The notes under the pieces are model-generated. The model ran no database searches. It saw nothing but the letters and a program-made list of their open reading frames with translations, and was not told where the DNA came from. 64,000 nt of DNA, taken from Echinarachnius parma. Its lineage: Eukaryota > Echinodermata > Echinoidea > Clypeasteroida > Echinarachniidae. Each line of letters opens with the position of its first letter. Positions within the stretch are counted from its first letter, which is position 1. Shown here piece by piece: positions 49,201 through 56,510 of the stretch. Where the stretch lies: contig JBAMJV010000868.1 in the NCBI GenBank assembly GCA_037951105.1, positions 1 through 64,000 of the forward strand, given 5' to 3'. Both the position numbers and the translations under genes were made by a program.

Positions 49201-51857
49201 CATTTAAAATGTATTCTTACACATTTAGGACACATTTAGGCAATTTAATTTCATTTATTATCATTTATTACATTGCCGGACATAAAAAATAAGACACTAA
49301 AGTTTGATTTGCATTGAACTCTAGATGCAAATTTATGGGGGCTCTTTTATGAATTTGGGGGGCTCTTTTGGGCATTTCGGGGGTGAATTCACCCTGAGCC
49401 CCCTGTATTTTTTTCACTGGGTATCATGTTTCATTGTATACATTCGCTCAAAGAACTAAACTCATCATAAATGGCATAACTTGAACTTATATGCATGGAG
49501 TAACAGTGGCCTAAGGCTCACTAAGGTGGCCACAGGCCAGTGAACAAGTGCTAATAATATCCAGCCCTACATTCTAGCCTCCACACTAACTTGTTTTCTT
49601 ACTGGCCCGTTCGGGCAAGTAATTTCATAACTTTTGAAATTTGACTAGGCCAAAGAGAAAGTTTACTTGCCCGCTTACTTATAGATGCAATTTAAACCTC
49701 ATGAACTACATTATTCTCTCATAGTTTCAAGACCAATAATTTAGTTGCCCGATTGCCTTGGGCAACCAAACTAGGCTATTTATGAAATTTTACTTGCCCA
49801 ACATAAATTTTTACTTGCAATAGGGCAAGTGTTAGTGTCGAGCCCTGCCTACATTACATGTATACACTTTGTATCTTGACTTTACCATTTTTGTACACAC
49901 TACAAAACCTCATGTACATGTTTGTAGAGGAAACAGGCTTATGTGATTGCGAGGTTTCCTGACAGAGGAAACTATGAAGTACAGCTTTTCATCACTGTGG
50001 TACCATACATACATGTAGTGTACATCATACATGTTTGACTCACTAATTTTACAATTGAAAACAATGACCCAAATACCCATGATTTTCATCCATGGAAAGC
50101 AGAAAGGTCAATGTACTCAAAACAAATACAAAGGAAAGCAGATCTCCAATGAATGTAATTCATAAACTAAGTTATTTGAAATTCAGAAAGAGACAAAAAA
50201 CATACTTTGTGTGAACCTTGAGTCTGGAGAATCATATATGACCTCCCCATATTTCAATCAATCATTTCTCTTTTCCAATGCAATTTGTTCTTTTCACTTT
50301 AATAGAACATTTACTTTTGTATGTACTATGTTGTGTTTACCTGTATGTTACTTTTGTCACATGTGATTAATAATCAACATCATAATCACCATTATATTTT
50401 ACAATATTTATCAATGGGGGCTCTACAACCCAGAACTGTAGTTATTTATGACATAGGTCATTTGATTTTCTACTTCTAACACAACACCCTGGACACTATC
50501 ATCATCATAACATGACATTGCCCATCCTAAATACTTACACCAATGATGCGTTTCATAGCCTCCAGCTTCAGTCCATCTTTATTCCCGTCCAGCATAGATT
50601 TGAGGTCTTCATGCCTGTGTAAGAAAGATGAACAAAAAGGTCACATGCCATGTTTATTATGCATTAGAAAATATTTATGATATTTCCAAATTTCAAATTG
50701 GCTTTGTTGCTGAAATTGGTTATATAATCTCCCTAGACTTAGTTTTTATTTTCTAGATTATACATGTGTACATCCAAGACTTCATATTTTAATTATATTA
50801 ATTTACTCTTATTCAATCCTTCATCATCTTTTTTCATGTTCCTCTTTTTCCTACTTCTTATTTTTGAAGTTAGATTCAGTTTCATGTTTTTCTCGAGCTC
50901 CTTTCTCATTTTTGTCTTTGGACATCCTTTTTGAATTCCAATTTCTTTCCTTTCCACTTCTTGCCTATGCCTCAATCACCATGTTCTTCCTTATTTTCAT
51001 GTTTGCCCTTTTTCTAAGAAGTTTTGTATCATCTCATTAAGCTTCTTTCTTTCTTCTTCCTTTATCCCTTAGCTTCTTTATTTCTCTTTCATCTAATCAT
51101 CTTCAAGTTCATGCTTACCCTAAGATTCCCATTTCCCCCAAAGATAAAGTCCACACCCCTCCGCTATCTTCCCTAATCATCTATACAATAAGTGATAAAG
51201 TCAAAGAGGTGCATCTTTTTCAGTATTTATCATGTTTATTTTTATATTACACAAATGCAGAAATACATGCACACAAATCAGTAAAAATTAATCTGTTTCC
51301 ATTATCCTCTTCCTTCCTCTCTCTGCATCCCCTTTTGTTCCTCAACTTCATTATTTTCCCCCACTCCTCCCCCTCTCTGACTCTGGCTCTGTCTCCGACT
51401 CTCCGAGTCAGACTCCTCCATCTCTTGCTCAGTTGCTGTTCATCCACACAAGTCACACACAAAATGAATTGGTACAACAATAATTAAAAGCATCCTTTTC
51501 AGTCAAAGTCACCTCATAAACACAGTATACATCCACAAATACATCCAAAGTTAACAAATAAATGGAATCTTTAGACCATTGCATGAACAATAACATCATT
51601 CATCATCAAGACATCGCATCCCAAATACACAGTACAACAATGCAATGCATGCAAACCAATGGGGAAACCACTTGACATGTCTTGCAATTGAAAAAGACTG
51701 ATGTAGAATCAGAATCAAACATCATCAAAATTGCTTACTTCTTATAATCAGTTGCAAAGAAGCCTCCACTGGCCGGATCTGCAGCGATATCTGCCTCCCC
51801 TGATCCTGTGGAAGGCGTCTTTTCGTTGGCATACGATCTGGATGAATCCGCAGCCAT
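28062..51857 (-). CDS. AP3B1: AP-3 complex subunit beta, 25 coding exons
   Basis: Large beta subunit of the heterotetrameric AP-3 adaptor, which sorts cargo from endosomes to lysosomes and related organelles. Exons (minus strand): 51739-51857, 50539-50614, 48857-48931, 48460-48555, 48012-48172, 46770-46836, 46094-46276, 45389-45568, 44136-44233, 43007-43196, 42030-42162, 41363-41472, 40728-40904, 38286-38475, 37653-37771, 36713-36851, 35730-35938, 35219-35300, 34920-35038, 33822-33851, 31985-32165, 30736-30871, 29816-29913, 29010-29154, 28062-28215. They sum to 3267 nt with phase kept at every GT-AG junction: 1088 aa, close to human AP3B1. Residues about 40-620 are adaptin HEAT repeats, 660-800 an acidic Ser-rich hinge, 850-1088 the C-terminal appendage. 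Probably the single ancestor-like copy of vertebrate AP3B1/AP3B2. A 5' UTR intron is possible because TTTTGCACAG precedes the start codon. Confidence 0.95.
28278..28650 (-). pseudogene. Two partial copies of AP3B exon 25
   Basis: 28278-28322 repeats the segment encoding AKITAN (GCCAAGATCACGGCCAA); 28604-28650 repeats the exon start (TTGTTGGGAGGACCATTC). Both are in the upstream intron, diverged and truncated. Confidence 0.7.
29010..29154 (-). CDS. AP3B1: AP3B exon 24
   Basis: [20 protein letters not shown] then [20 protein letters not shown]. Its 5' half is repeated twice more upstream (29200-29420). Confidence 0.92.
29080..29420 (-). repeat. About 123 bp tandem array containing exon 24 5' half
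   Basis: Three units, each with a GGTCTCTCT-like block, TCCCTGTTACC, GCTCGTTCATTCCCGT and TTGGCTG on the plus strand. The first is the functional exon 24 with its acceptor; the next two (about 29204-29325 and 29325-29420) are progressively decayed intronic copies. Confidence 0.8.
29816..29913 (-). CDS. AP3B1: AP3B exon 23
   Basis: [24 protein letters not shown] frame (reads [20 protein letters not shown]) then [13 protein letters not shown]; matches the PPVGELLLPVAMSEKDF motif of AP3B. Confidence 0.93.
30330..30625 (+). mobile_element. tRNA-derived SINE
   Basis: A B-box-like GTTTGATTCCC lies at about 30388, followed by the body CAGGGTACTTAATCCACA, GGTACTTGGCAGGAATTTAA, TGCTTAAGCGCGCG and the tail GATAAAGCGCTATGTAAAT. 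Such tails are known from SINEs of marine invertebrates. The A box is weak, so the head may be truncated. It lies in an AP3B intron, opposite in orientation. Confidence 0.7.
30736..30871 (-). CDS. AP3B1: AP3B exon 22
   Basis: [20 protein letters not shown] then [19 protein letters not shown], aligning with the vertebrate GIDFCDSTQTASFQL segment. A 5' copy including acceptor lies in the upstream intron at 31063-31110. Confidence 0.92.
31063..31110 (-). pseudogene. Partial copy of AP3B exon 22 with acceptor
   Basis: Minus strand TATTCCAG then ATGAAACCAAATTGGCTGCT and GGTATGAAG, nearly identical to the true exon start; similarity stops after about 40 nt. Confidence 0.75.
31985..32165 (-). CDS. 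AP3B1: AP3B exon 21
   Basis: [20 protein letters not shown], then [20 protein letters not shown] and [14 protein letters not shown]: start of the appendage beta-sandwich. Confidence 0.92.
32654..32864. repeat. About 106 bp tandem duplication
   Basis: GCAGGCAACTTGTAAAAGTA through TCTAGATAGTTA to GGAATCTCATTGAA is present twice head to tail in an AP3B intron. Confidence 0.85.
33161..33500 (+). mobile_element. TTAA MITE family A, 3'-truncated copy
   Basis: TTAA at 33157-33160 is followed by AAGGGATAGTTGAGTTTTGG and GTCAAACTGAATTTTAGTAA, AAAAAGAGCCGTTAAAATTC and GAGGGCGCTCTC. The matching right end is not seen. Confidence 0.7.
33822..33851 (-). CDS. AP3B1: AP3B exon 20, 30 nt micro-exon
   Basis: Ten codons, [10 protein letters not shown], between acceptor CATCAG and donor AAG|GTAAAT. 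It is phase 0 at both ends, so skipping it would keep the frame. Supported by clean splice sites and position only; it could be alternatively spliced or spurious. Confidence 0.55.
34085..34290. repeat. G/C-run element debris
   Basis: CAGTGGCAGAGCTAAG with G runs, and a decayed Helitron-like end ACCTTGTTGGCAGAGGCATAA near 34165-34190 that matches the end of the 43426-43820 element. Confidence 0.5.
34920..35038 (-). CDS. AP3B1: AP3B exon 19
   Basis: [20 protein letters not shown] then [19 protein letters not shown]; linker from hinge to appendage. Confidence 0.87.
35219..35300 (-). CDS. AP3B1: AP3B exon 18
   Basis: [20 protein letters not shown] then QLLDFDD. The LLDFDDF core, split across exons 18 and 19, resembles a clathrin-box-like LLDLDDF in mammals. 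Confidence 0.88.
35730..35938 (-). CDS. AP3B1: AP3B exon 17
   Basis: Almost entirely Ser, Asp and Glu, ending EEIKPVKK: the phosphorylatable acidic hinge typical of AP-3 beta. 209 nt, acceptor CTCTAG, donor AAG|GTAATG. Confidence 0.88.
36350..36520. repeat. CAGTGGCG element with C runs
   Basis: CCAGTGGCGCCGCCATAGG followed by two C runs (about 36399-36417 and 36484-36498). CAGTGGCG starts are common in hAT-like MITEs; the other end is unclear. Confidence 0.4.
36713..36851 (-). CDS. AP3B1: AP3B exon 16
   Basis: [20 protein letters not shown] then [15 protein letters not shown]. Lys-rich then acidic; start of the hinge. KSFYSSSEE aligns with KKFYSESEE of vertebrate AP3B. Confidence 0.88.
37513..37562 (-). 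pseudogene. Partial copy of AP3B exon 15 3' end with donor
   Basis: Minus strand CCTGATGTAGCGCCTGACCC, then GTGGTTGAG|GTAATT. It differs from the true exon by a few substitutions and small indels. Confidence 0.75.
37653..37771 (-). CDS. AP3B1: AP3B exon 15
   Basis: [40 protein letters not shown], a motif specific to AP-3 beta after the trunk. A shortened copy of its 3' end with donor lies at 37513-37562. Confidence 0.93.
38286..38475 (-). CDS. AP3B1: AP3B exon 14
   Basis: [33 protein letters not shown] and [18 protein letters not shown]; end of the trunk domain. Confidence 0.94.
38764..38920. repeat. GAAT/GAAG tetranucleotide microsatellite
   Basis: About 13 GAAT units then about 27 GAAG units on the plus strand. 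ORFs across it read FLPS or FIHS repeats and are artefacts. It abuts the pearl-like element. Confidence 0.95.
38988..40684. mobile_element. Pearl/Helitron-like element with nine 156 bp core repeats
   Basis: GTATCCCCCGAACCA at 38988-39002 is mirrored by TGGTTCGGGGGATAC at 40670-40684. Just inside the right end is a hairpin with 12 bp arms and a 4 nt loop (40657-40684, arm GTATCCCCCGAA). Between are nine tandem units of about 156 bp (39185-40602) containing ATGGTTACCATGGCAACCA and AAGAACTCGGACCTGTAGAG. Tandem core repeats of this size with a terminal hairpin and an adjoining tetranucleotide microsatellite are the plan of pearl elements (bivalves) and Tsp elements (sea urchins), now viewed as Helentron-like non-autonomous elements. 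Confidence 0.7.
39185..40602. repeat. 156 bp minisatellite, nine copies
   Basis: Unit starts (AAGGTAATCTTAACTATTTC) near 39189, 39344, 39511, 39668, 39823, 39979, 40135, 40291 and 40447. Copies differ by few substitutions, so homogenisation is recent. Confidence 0.92.
40728..40904 (-). CDS. AP3B1: AP3B exon 13
   Basis: [34 protein letters not shown] and [20 protein letters not shown]. 59 codons. A pearl-like element ends 43 bp beyond its donor. Confidence 0.95.
41057..41404. repeat. Segmental duplication, copy 1 (includes exon 12 end)
   Basis: CCAAAGAACATTCTTCAAA through GTGAATTGTTATGTACAAAA and GATAATAGTCACTGATTATT-like sequence into the 3' end of exon 12. Copy 2 is at 47626-47978. Confidence 0.85.
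41363..41472 (-). CDS. AP3B1: AP3B exon 12
   Basis: [20 protein letters not shown] then [18 protein letters not shown] partial copy with flanking intron lies 6.5 kb away near 47940-47980. Confidence 0.93.
42030..42162 (-). CDS. AP3B1: AP3B exon 11
   Basis: [20 protein letters not shown] then [20 protein letters not shown]. The neighbouring intron has a truncated copy at 42229-42296 with an in-frame stop. Confidence 0.92.
42229..42296 (-). pseudogene. Truncated copy of AP3B exon 11 with stop
   Basis: Minus strand TTCCAAG|ACGTATGCAAGTTCCGAC, encoding [20 protein letters not shown] then AVIT and TAA. The acceptor survives; the exon's second half and donor are lost. Confidence 0.8.
42410..42944. 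mobile_element. TTAA MITE family A, complete copy
   Basis: 535 bp with inverted ends AGGGGTAGTTTAGTTTTGG and CCAAAACTAAACTACCCCT, flanked on both sides by TTAA (42406-42409 and 42945-42948). TTAA duplications with AGG-type ends fit Kolobok or piggyBac relatives. No coding capacity. Confidence 0.88.
43007..43196 (-). CDS. AP3B1: AP3B exon 10
   Basis: [20 protein letters not shown], then [14 protein letters not shown] and [20 protein letters not shown]. Donor CAG|GTGAGG. Confidence 0.94.
43426..43820. mobile_element. Helitron-like (pearl-type) element, single core unit
   Basis: Begins with the 20 bp perfect palindrome TTCGACTGCGCGCAGTCGAA, then one core sequence (TGTGACCTTGACCTCATGAC, ATACCAAGTTTGAAATTGAT), an ACGG microsatellite (GACGGACGGAC near 43760) and a terminal hairpin TGCCTCCGGCCA...TGGCGGAGGCA (about 43787-43816). 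The order matches pearl elements. Confidence 0.65.
43994..44036 (-). repeat. Truncated SINE end
   Basis: AAGAGCAAAGAAAATGGGAT then TCCAACGGGAT matches the SINE at 61833-61862; the tRNA-like head is missing. Confidence 0.5.
44136..44233 (-). CDS. AP3B1: AP3B exon 9
   Basis: [20 protein letters not shown] then [14 protein letters not shown] repeat. Donor CAG|GTATGA. Confidence 0.93.
44300..44660. repeat. CAT/ATC trinucleotide-rich tract
   Basis: Imperfect ATC repeats in an AP3B intron; ORFs through it encode His or Met/Asp runs and are artefacts. Confidence 0.85.
44690..44770 (-). pseudogene. Partial copy of AP3B exon 8
   Basis: Plus-strand AACCTGAGATCAGAATCCAT then GATGAATGGCTTCTTCTTCT matches 45434-45475 of exon 8 with few changes, continuing into an acidic-coding tract. 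No donor or acceptor is evident. Confidence 0.8.
44873..45203. repeat. (ATCACCC)n heptanucleotide satellite
   Basis: About 46 copies of ATCACCC with one visible variant (near 45075). G-rich on the AP3B sense strand. Confidence 0.95.
45204..45350. repeat. (CAC)n trinucleotide array
   Basis: Nearly pure CAC repeat of about 48 units, ending 40 bp from the AP3B exon 8 donor. An 804 nt ORF covers it and is an artefact. Confidence 0.95.
45389..45568 (-). CDS. AP3B1: AP3B exon 8
   Basis: An acidic insert ([14 protein letters not shown]) then [20 protein letters not shown], the conserved adaptin segment. 60 codons. The downstream intron carries a partial second copy of this exon at 44690-44770. Confidence 0.92.
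46094..46276 (-). CDS. AP3B1: AP3B exon 7
   Basis: [20 protein letters not shown], then [20 protein letters not shown] and [14 protein letters not shown]. 61 codons. The inverted-repeat end of a MITE begins only 26 bp upstream of this exon, inside the intron's branch-point region. Confidence 0.95.
46303..46643. mobile_element. TTAA MITE family B, copy 1
   Basis: TTAA then AGGGATTTAGTAACTTTGTT; right end ACAATGTTACTAGATTCCT with the second TTAA degraded. The body contains GATATGTCCACTGG and GTGTGAAAATTTCA. It begins 26 bp upstream of AP3B exon 7. Confidence 0.8.
46770..46836 (-). CDS. AP3B1: AP3B exon 6
   Basis: [21 protein letters not shown] 67 nt exon that restores phase 0 after exon 5. 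Confidence 0.9.
46938..47305. mobile_element. TTAA MITE family B, copy 2
   Basis: Starts CTTTGTTGACATGTGC (left tip lost in a G run) and ends ACAATGTTACTAAGTCCCT followed by TTAA at 47306-47309. Same body as copy 1. Confidence 0.8.
47626..47978. repeat. Segmental duplication, copy 2, with exon 12 fragment
   Basis: Matches 41057-41404 throughout, including AGCATCAGCTAGCTTCGTCA then GTGGCGGATGATCTC from exon 12. The exon copy lacks its 5' two thirds and so cannot encode the repeat. Confidence 0.85.
48012..48172 (-). CDS. AP3B1: AP3B exon 5
   Basis: [20 protein letters not shown] and [16 protein letters not shown], adaptin HEAT repeats. Ends in phase 2 with donor AA|GTAAGTA. Confidence 0.95.
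48460..48555 (-). CDS. AP3B1: AP3B exon 4
   Basis: [20 protein letters not shown] then [12 protein letters not shown], the most conserved adaptin N-terminal signature. 32 codons; donor AAG|GTAAAT. Confidence 0.95.
48857..48931 (-). CDS. AP3B1: AP3B exon 3
   Basis: [20 protein letters not shown] then SKNIE. Exactly 25 codons; acceptor TTCAG, donor GAA|GTACGT. Confidence 0.92.
48973..50530. other. AP3B intron 2, repeat-like
   Basis: Holds a decayed dispersed repeat at about 49570-49860 with repeated CTTGCCC/GGGCAAGT words; otherwise AT-rich with no exon recognised. Confidence 0.5.
50539..50614 (-). CDS. AP3B1: AP3B exon 2
   Basis: [20 protein letters not shown] then KRIIG; the conserved first adaptin helix pair. 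Acceptor CACAG, donor GT|GTAAGT. Confidence 0.92.
50615..51738. other. AP3B intron 1
   Basis: T-rich with a long pyrimidine-rich stretch (50800-51080 and 51290-51420). No exon or RNA gene recognised. Confidence 0.5.
51739..51857 (-). CDS. AP3B1: AP3B exon 1
   Basis: Residues 1-40, [13 protein letters not shown] to FFATDYKK. The disordered N-terminus precedes the first HEAT repeat. ATG follows GAGAAA; the upstream frame is open to a possible acceptor at about 51868. Donor AA|GTAAGC. Confidence 0.88.
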
Positions 51858-53168
51858 TTTCTCGTAATCCTGTGCAAAATATTGCATTGAAAAGAGGGGA
51901 GTTAATTATATTATGCACGCAAATGTGTATGGGAAGCCGACGGGGTAGCACCGCGGTAGCGCACTCGGCCGGTATACGGTCTGGTGATGCATTGCAAGGG
52001 CCATGGCCGTACGTGGCATCCAATTTGTGTACAATACCAGTCTGTGTATCCTTGTGTGTATATCATGCGCATACCAATTACGACCCATCCATAAAATGCC
52101 ATCTGGTAGATTGGAAGCTTTTACTATCTGTTCCAAAAATAGGTTTATAGTTGTATATTTTGCAATCAACATGTGTGCAATACACACCAAATTATGGTTA
52201 TACTGAACACATTATTGGCAGAAAATAATTGGAATACTGTAACTCTTGTTGCAAATGCAATACCCCATGATAAGAAAAATACAAAATAATAATATTCACC
52301 CATCGCGGCATGTTTATTCCACTTGTCAGCTCTCGATCGCGATCCTCCACAAAAACTATAACACCTATACAAATGAATACATTAATATGTCAAGTGCTCC
52401 ATATGTGTTTGGAATACTAAATGACTACTGAGAGCAACTTGATTTAGCTCAAACGTGGCCGCTTGATAAACAATAATGTCCTTGACGAGAAACCTGAAAT
52501 CATAAACCGCAGCGATGGTCTCTAAAAAATGGTATCGAATAGTGGTATATCCAGACCACTTTGTCAATGGGTTGAAGTGGGGAACACTAAATATGTAAAG
52601 CCTATACACACTATTGACTATTTTATGACGTAACCCAGCGAGTCATATTAGTGGATTGAGCTGGATCGGGTCAATATAAAATCAATATTTGCATTGTCAC
52701 TCCCTCAGCTCTCTAGGCCTATAGGAGGATCGTCAAATTCTGTCAGTCGTTCCAAATCTATACGGTGTCATAAGTGACCATAATACGAAAAATGCAAAGA
52801 GTGCCGCTCCTGGGCCTATATTTTCTGTAACGGTAAGCCCATATATATATGTACACGCTTGAGCGTGCCGCAATGTCAATTATATCTACTGTCTTCTATC
52901 TAAACGTATAAAACAACTAAATATAGATGAATCGAATAAATGAAAAAGGCGGGAGCAAAGAATCAACTTCAGGGTGACCCACCACAAACAAAAATTGAAA
53001 TCTTCTTTTGAAATAGCTATTATAGGATCATTAGTGATAAATGTGTCCGCCGTATTTATAACAACTGACCACTGTTATATTGTGTTGTACATTAAATTTT
53101 GTTTATTATCCGTGCCTAGATTATAATCAAATACATCTCCCATTATCATGATTATAAGCGAATTAACT
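51858..53168. other. AP3B upstream / promoter region, nothing firm
   Basis: Presumed promoter and 5' UTR of AP3B. A tRNA-like GC-rich stretch near 51945-52010 lacks a B box. Short ORFs show no family features. Confidence 0.4.
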
Positions 53169-53172
53169 TTAA

Positions 53173-53733
53173 GTGAGGCCTGTAAAGTGTCTAACTCCAC
53201 GAAATTACTTGGAGCTTCCTCGTTTCTCTTCTACCGTGTTGTTTAGCTTATGGTAAGAGAAGAATAAAATAGGGTTAGATTGTTTTCAAATGCCCCTTTC
53301 GGGGGCGGATCTAGCTTTTTGCTAAGGGGGGGGTGAATCTAGCTTTTTGCTAAGGATGGGTGGGGGGGTCGACCCAATGACGATGCGGATACTGTGTGGG
53401 TCTGGACACTGATGGCGTTTTTCTATGCACATCACATTTTCACTTGGCAGCAATAGGGGGGGGGGGGGGTTTAAACCCCCTAACCCCCCCCCCCCCCGTA
53501 GATCCGCCACTGCCTTTAAGTATGACGATATCTATCATTCAGCTCAAAAGCGTAAACAAACGGTCATAAACCTCATACAGTAAACGTCCGTTGTAAAAGC
53601 TGAAACATATTTTCGCTTTTTTTTAACCAGGAAAGCAGTGTTCTTTTTCAATGAAACTTTCACACAGCATTCGGTCCGGGATTGAAGTCTAAAATGTAAT
53701 TTGGGCAAAATCTGACACTTTACAGGCCTCACT
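53173..53733. mobile_element. TTAA MITE family C, 561 bp
   Basis: Ends GTGAGGCCTGTAAAGTGTC and GACACTTTACAGGCCTCACT, flanked by TTAA at 53169-53172 and 53734-53737. It contains a nested G/C-run piece ending TAGATCCGCCACTG (53290-53513). Confidence 0.8.
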
Positions 53734-53904
53734 TTAACGGGCCTCACAACTAAAATCATAATATTGTAGAGTAGTTTTGGCCTGAGGCTGATACAATAGG
53801 GCTGCAAGGTGTAAGGGGGCGGGGGGCGTGTCCAAGGCCATCGATGTTTGGCGCGGAGCTTGGTACTTGAGGCCCACGCCCCTCCGGGCGGCTGGGAGGT
53901 GGGG

Positions 53905-53928
53905 GGGGGGGGGGGGGGGGGGGGGGCG
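53905..53928. repeat. Poly-G tract
   Basis: Uninterrupted run of more than 20 G on the plus strand; the Pro-rich ORFs opposite are artefacts. Confidence 0.85.
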
Positions 53929-53963
53929 CATGTGAATATTCGGGCAAAATCATGTCACATTAA

Positions 53964-54341
53964 ACGGACTTAGTAACATTGTCCAAATCCTCAAAATAAA
54001 ATTTTAATTCTAGCGGTTCCCTCATACCTTGTTGTATTCGTAGTAACAATAAAATCATGGGACCGGTTTCGGTTTTTCAAATTTCCCTTTCGTTACAAAG
54101 ATCATACGATTGAAGTATTCAGATAAGAAAAAACTCAGGTGGAGTTTTGAAACCGTGTACATAGTGAGTGCAGTGAGTTAGTGAATATCACTTTGCATTT
54201 TCCGCTCATTACTTGGCATGCAATGTCCATTTGACTTGAAATTTTCACACAATACCCTGTGGACATAATGAAGATAACAACAATATACATTGCATCAACT
54301 CTCATCACTTTTTGCACATGTCAACAAAGTTACTAGATCCT
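53964..54341. mobile_element. TTAA MITE family B, copy 3
   Basis: Starts ACGGACTTAGTAACATTGTC after TTAA (53960-53963) and ends CAACAAAGTTACTAGATCC before TTAA (54342-54345). Opposite orientation to copies 1 and 2. Confidence 0.85.
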
Positions 54342-54345
54342 TTAA

Positions 54346-54445
54346 AGGGATCTAGCCCGGATCTATAGTAACTTTGTTGACATGTGCAAAAGTGATGAGT
54401 GGCTGATACAATATTGTTGTTATCTGTATTCTGATATGTCCACTG
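54346..54445 (+). mobile_element. TTAA MITE family B, copy 4 fragment
   Basis: Begins AGGGATCTAG directly at the shared TTAA, then AGTAACTTTGTTGACATGTG. Head-to-head with copy 3. Confidence 0.7.
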
Positions 54446-54655
54446 GTGCACTATTTTGTATGAAAAAAGGCTAAAACCAATGATTTGTTTTAAATAGCGC
54501 CCTCATGAGTTGTAACGGCTCTTTTTGAATGATAACAGATTTTTTTTGACATCGATGACTGTCGCTGAGTGAACACGTCTTTTTTTTCGCGCTCCCCTCT
54601 TCCCCTCTTCCCGCCGAATCCCCTCCGCCCACGGTACAGCCAATCAGCTAACGCC

Positions 54656-55669
54656 ATGTCTCACGGCTTGCGGACTACAGCAATCGGTGCAAAAAGCAGC
54701 AATAATAGTGCAAAGAGACACAAACCCGATTCGCCTCCCAGCCCTGAGTCAAATTTACTCCCTGCAATGAGGAAAATGCTAGACAATCAGTTAGCAAAAA
54801 TAGAAGAACGGTTTTCTACCCTGGAATTGAATCTGAGTGAGCATCTGAAACGGCTTGACGGAAATATTAAAGATCTACAAGAAGCAGCTACATTTCAGGG
54901 AGCAGAAACGGAAACTTTGAAAGCAAAGATCTCACACGTAGAAAGGAAAGTTGATGAAAAGGAGGTGAAGCTACAGGACAGAATAAATCAGCTGGAAACA
55001 TATATTGCAAGGGAGAATTTGCTTTTCATAGGGCTGGAAGAAAAGGATAATGAAGACACGGAAATGGTGGTGAGGGATTTCTTTGTACATGACTTAAAAC
55101 TACCCGAAGAAAGAGTGAAAGATATCGAGTTTCAGCGACTCCACCGTATCCCGTCAAAATCGAACCCACGCCCAATTAAGGCTCGATTTCTTCGATATCC
55201 AGATGCCACGGTGGTTTTGAATCACGCGCGAAATTTGAAAGGGACAAAGAAGTACGTGTCGGTGGATCTACCAAAGCAAGTGAGGGAAGTGAGAAATATG
55301 CAAATGCCGGCTTTTAAAGCTGCAAGACGGGCAGGTAAGCTGGCATACTTCTCACGTTCGGACCCGACCAAGCTAATGGTAAATCGCATATGGATACCAC
55401 AGAAGGACCAGCAACGATTTCTGAACGAGATTACGACGGCGGAACAAGGCGGATCAGCAGGGCCTAGGGAGGTGATTCGACAAGAAGCAGGAGGTTTTTC
55501 TGGCACCGATCGCGACGAGGCTGCGGACGATGTACGGGAGCAGAGGAGGAGAGCTACTCGCAATTATCCGAGCGACTCACACATTTCAAGCAACCGAAAG
55601 GCAGACGCTGCGGAGAGCTTCAAGCCAGCGATGGTGGTCGATAGCGGTATCGGCGGAGCGGGGATATAG
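54656..55669 (+). CDS. L1-ORF1-like RNA-binding protein of a non-LTR retrotransposon
   Basis: 337 codons from ATG 54656 (the frame is open 29 codons further up without an ATG). Residues about 40-117 form a coiled coil (heptads through MRKMLDNQLAKIEERF and KVDEKEVKLQDRINQLETYI). Residues 118-200 are the RRM-like Transposase_22 domain (ARENLLFIGLEE, VVRDFFVHDL, IEFQRLHRI, PRPIKARFLRY, LKGTKKYVSVDLP), followed by a basic C-terminal domain with AARRAGKLAYFSR. ORF1 proteins of this type trimerise and chaperone the element RNA. No stop or frameshift is present, but no endonuclease/RT ORF2 follows. GC- and codon-richer than its surroundings, so probably a recent 3'-broken insertion; a domesticated solo ORF1 is less likely. 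Confidence 0.82.
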   Translation: MSHGLRTTAIGAKSSNNSAKRHKPDSPPSPESNLLPAMRKMLDNQLAKIEERFSTLELNLSEHLKRLDGNIKDLQEAATFQGAETETLKAKISHVERKVDEKEVKLQDRINQLETYIARENLLFIGLEEKDNEDTEMVVRDFFVHDLKLPEERVKDIEFQRLHRIPSKSNPRPIKARFLRYPDATVVLNHARNLKGTKKYVSVDLPKQVREVRNMQMPAFKAARRAGKLAYFSRSDPTKLMVNRIWIPQKDQQRFLNEITTAEQGGSAGPREVIRQEAGGFSGTDRDEAADDVREQRRRATRNYPSDSHISSNRKADAAESFKPAMVVDSGIGGAGI

Positions 55670-56510
55670 CAGCAGCTCAACATAAAGCAACATCACGCGA
55701 TTTGGGCAGAAGGAACCTAAGCCAACCACGAGGAGAGCCTGAAGTAGCGGGGATGATTCAAGAAGGTATGGATAGCCAAGACCGACATAAACTTTACTAG
55801 TAACGTAATCACTAATAAAGCAATAACGTACACTTAGTATCCAGTGATTTTGCAGAGTAGTGGTTGCGTTACTAAACAGTTACGTTACTAAAATGATATT
55901 AAGCTAACGTATATTCATAATTATGATTATTTACATGCGTAAGCTCTTTAGTTTTCAGTAACGCAAACTGATAACATAACACTACCGTTAGTAATAGGTT
56001 GACCAATTACATACCCTGTTTTATGATACTCGATGCATGCCATAGTTGCATGCAGATACTATGCGCGCGCTCGATCAATCGACTCGCATACGGCATTGCG
56101 AATTGCATGCATGGCCGGCCGGCCAATATGGGCCATGCATCTGCAGCGCAGCTGCATAAGCGCATGCATGCCCAGGGATATCGGATCGGGCCAGGCGTAC
56201 ACGGCCGGCGGGTGCAGTGCAGCGGCAGTGCTGATAATTAGTAAGTTTTATTTTTCTTATTTTGCGATTTTGTTATTTTGATGATTGATTGTGAGATGTG
56301 ATAGCACGCCAGCCGAAACTGTATTGAATGTACATTAACTTAGTAACCCTTTTTTGACAATATAATGAGGAAATTTCGGTAAAAAAAGCGATTTGCTGCA
56401 TGTTGCTACTGATACAGATAGCGGTACACGAAAACCGGCTACGCCGAAACTCCTGGGTGTGCGTGGTGGAAGAACTGTAGACTAAAGACTGATCCCCCAA
56501 CCGGCAACCA
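55670..56510. other. Sequence after ORF1, palindrome-rich at 56030-56230
   Basis: GTAACG words recur at 55800-55990. From 56030 to 56230 short palindromes crowd together (GCATGC several times, GCGCGC, GGCCGGCCGGCC, CTGCAG, CAGCTG). No ORF2 or other coding signal. Confidence 0.5.

Noticed and set aside
51943-52020. tRNA gene or SINE head upstream of AP3B
   Set aside because: An A-box-like TAGCACCGCGGTAGCGC is present, but there is no B box and no cloverleaf.
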